A stretch of 6,601 bases of DNA from Chloroflexota bacterium. Its GTDB lineage: Bacteria; Chloroflexota; Anaerolineae; Fen-1058. The notes below the pieces were generated by a model, which saw only the letters and a program-made list of their open reading frames with translations, made no database searches and was not told the DNA's origin. Positions within the stretch are counted from its first letter, which is position 1. Each line of letters begins with the position of its first letter. Where the stretch lies: NCBI GenBank assembly GCA_016219235.1, contig JACRBO010000710.1, positions 1-6,601 on the forward strand. Reading direction: 5' to 3'. The position numbers and the translations under genes are program-made. Positions 6,080 through 6,601 of the stretch are shown here, piece after piece.

Positions 6080-6100
6080 GACAATACAATCAAGAGGTGA

Positions 6101-6601
<501 letters not shown>

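Noticed and set aside
6085..6090. TACAAT as a -10 box right before the glucosidase gene.
   Set aside because: Five of six bases match, but transcription would begin about at the ribosome binding site (6094-6100), and no -35 is seen at proper spacing.

Overview
The window looks like a fragment of a GC-rich bacterial chromosome, most likely Chloroflexota (Anaerolineae or a relative). This is inferred from the mix of a coenzyme F420 ligase (CofE), a fused receiver/CpaE-type ATPase, an A/P/T-rich lipoprotein with a TPDVNALATQVA-type segment, and GC-rich hairpin repeats just after stop codons. No marker gene proves it. There are seven protein genes, two of them cut by the window edges, and no rRNA, tRNA, CRISPR array or transposase gene.

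Left part (1-2279, + strand): a tightly packed operon. It holds the C-terminal end of a membrane protein resembling DUF998, an unrecognised 400-residue soluble helical protein whose start codon lies 2 nt after the previous stop, and cofE, which overlaps the previous gene by ATGA. Centre (2283-3520, + strand): a promoter-like sequence, then a 369-residue protein that joins a canonical phospho-receiver domain to a CpaE/TadZ-like MinD-family ATPase, then a 17-bp hairpin that probably ends the transcript. Next (3566-4534, + strand) comes a cytoplasmic CE7-family acetyl esterase with its own strong ribosome binding site.

The convergent gap 4535-4807 holds a 146-bp palindromic repeat of the CCTGAGCGAAGTCGAAGG type and a second stop-adjacent hairpin related to the first. 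The minus-strand gene 4808-5773 encodes a secreted lipoprotein with two tandem copies of a beta-rich domain. The divergent gap 5774-6103 carries back-to-back promoter-like sequences and a run of small hairpins in the leader of a GH13 alpha-glucosidase gene that leaves the right edge.

The esterase and glucosidase suggest intracellular handling of acetylated and alpha-linked oligosaccharides, but the gene set does not form one obvious pathway. I see no clear undescribed multi-gene system. The most notable signals are the two hairpins after stop codons, whose stems differ by paired changes, the orphan receiver-CpaE fusion, and the unknown protein translationally coupled to cofE.
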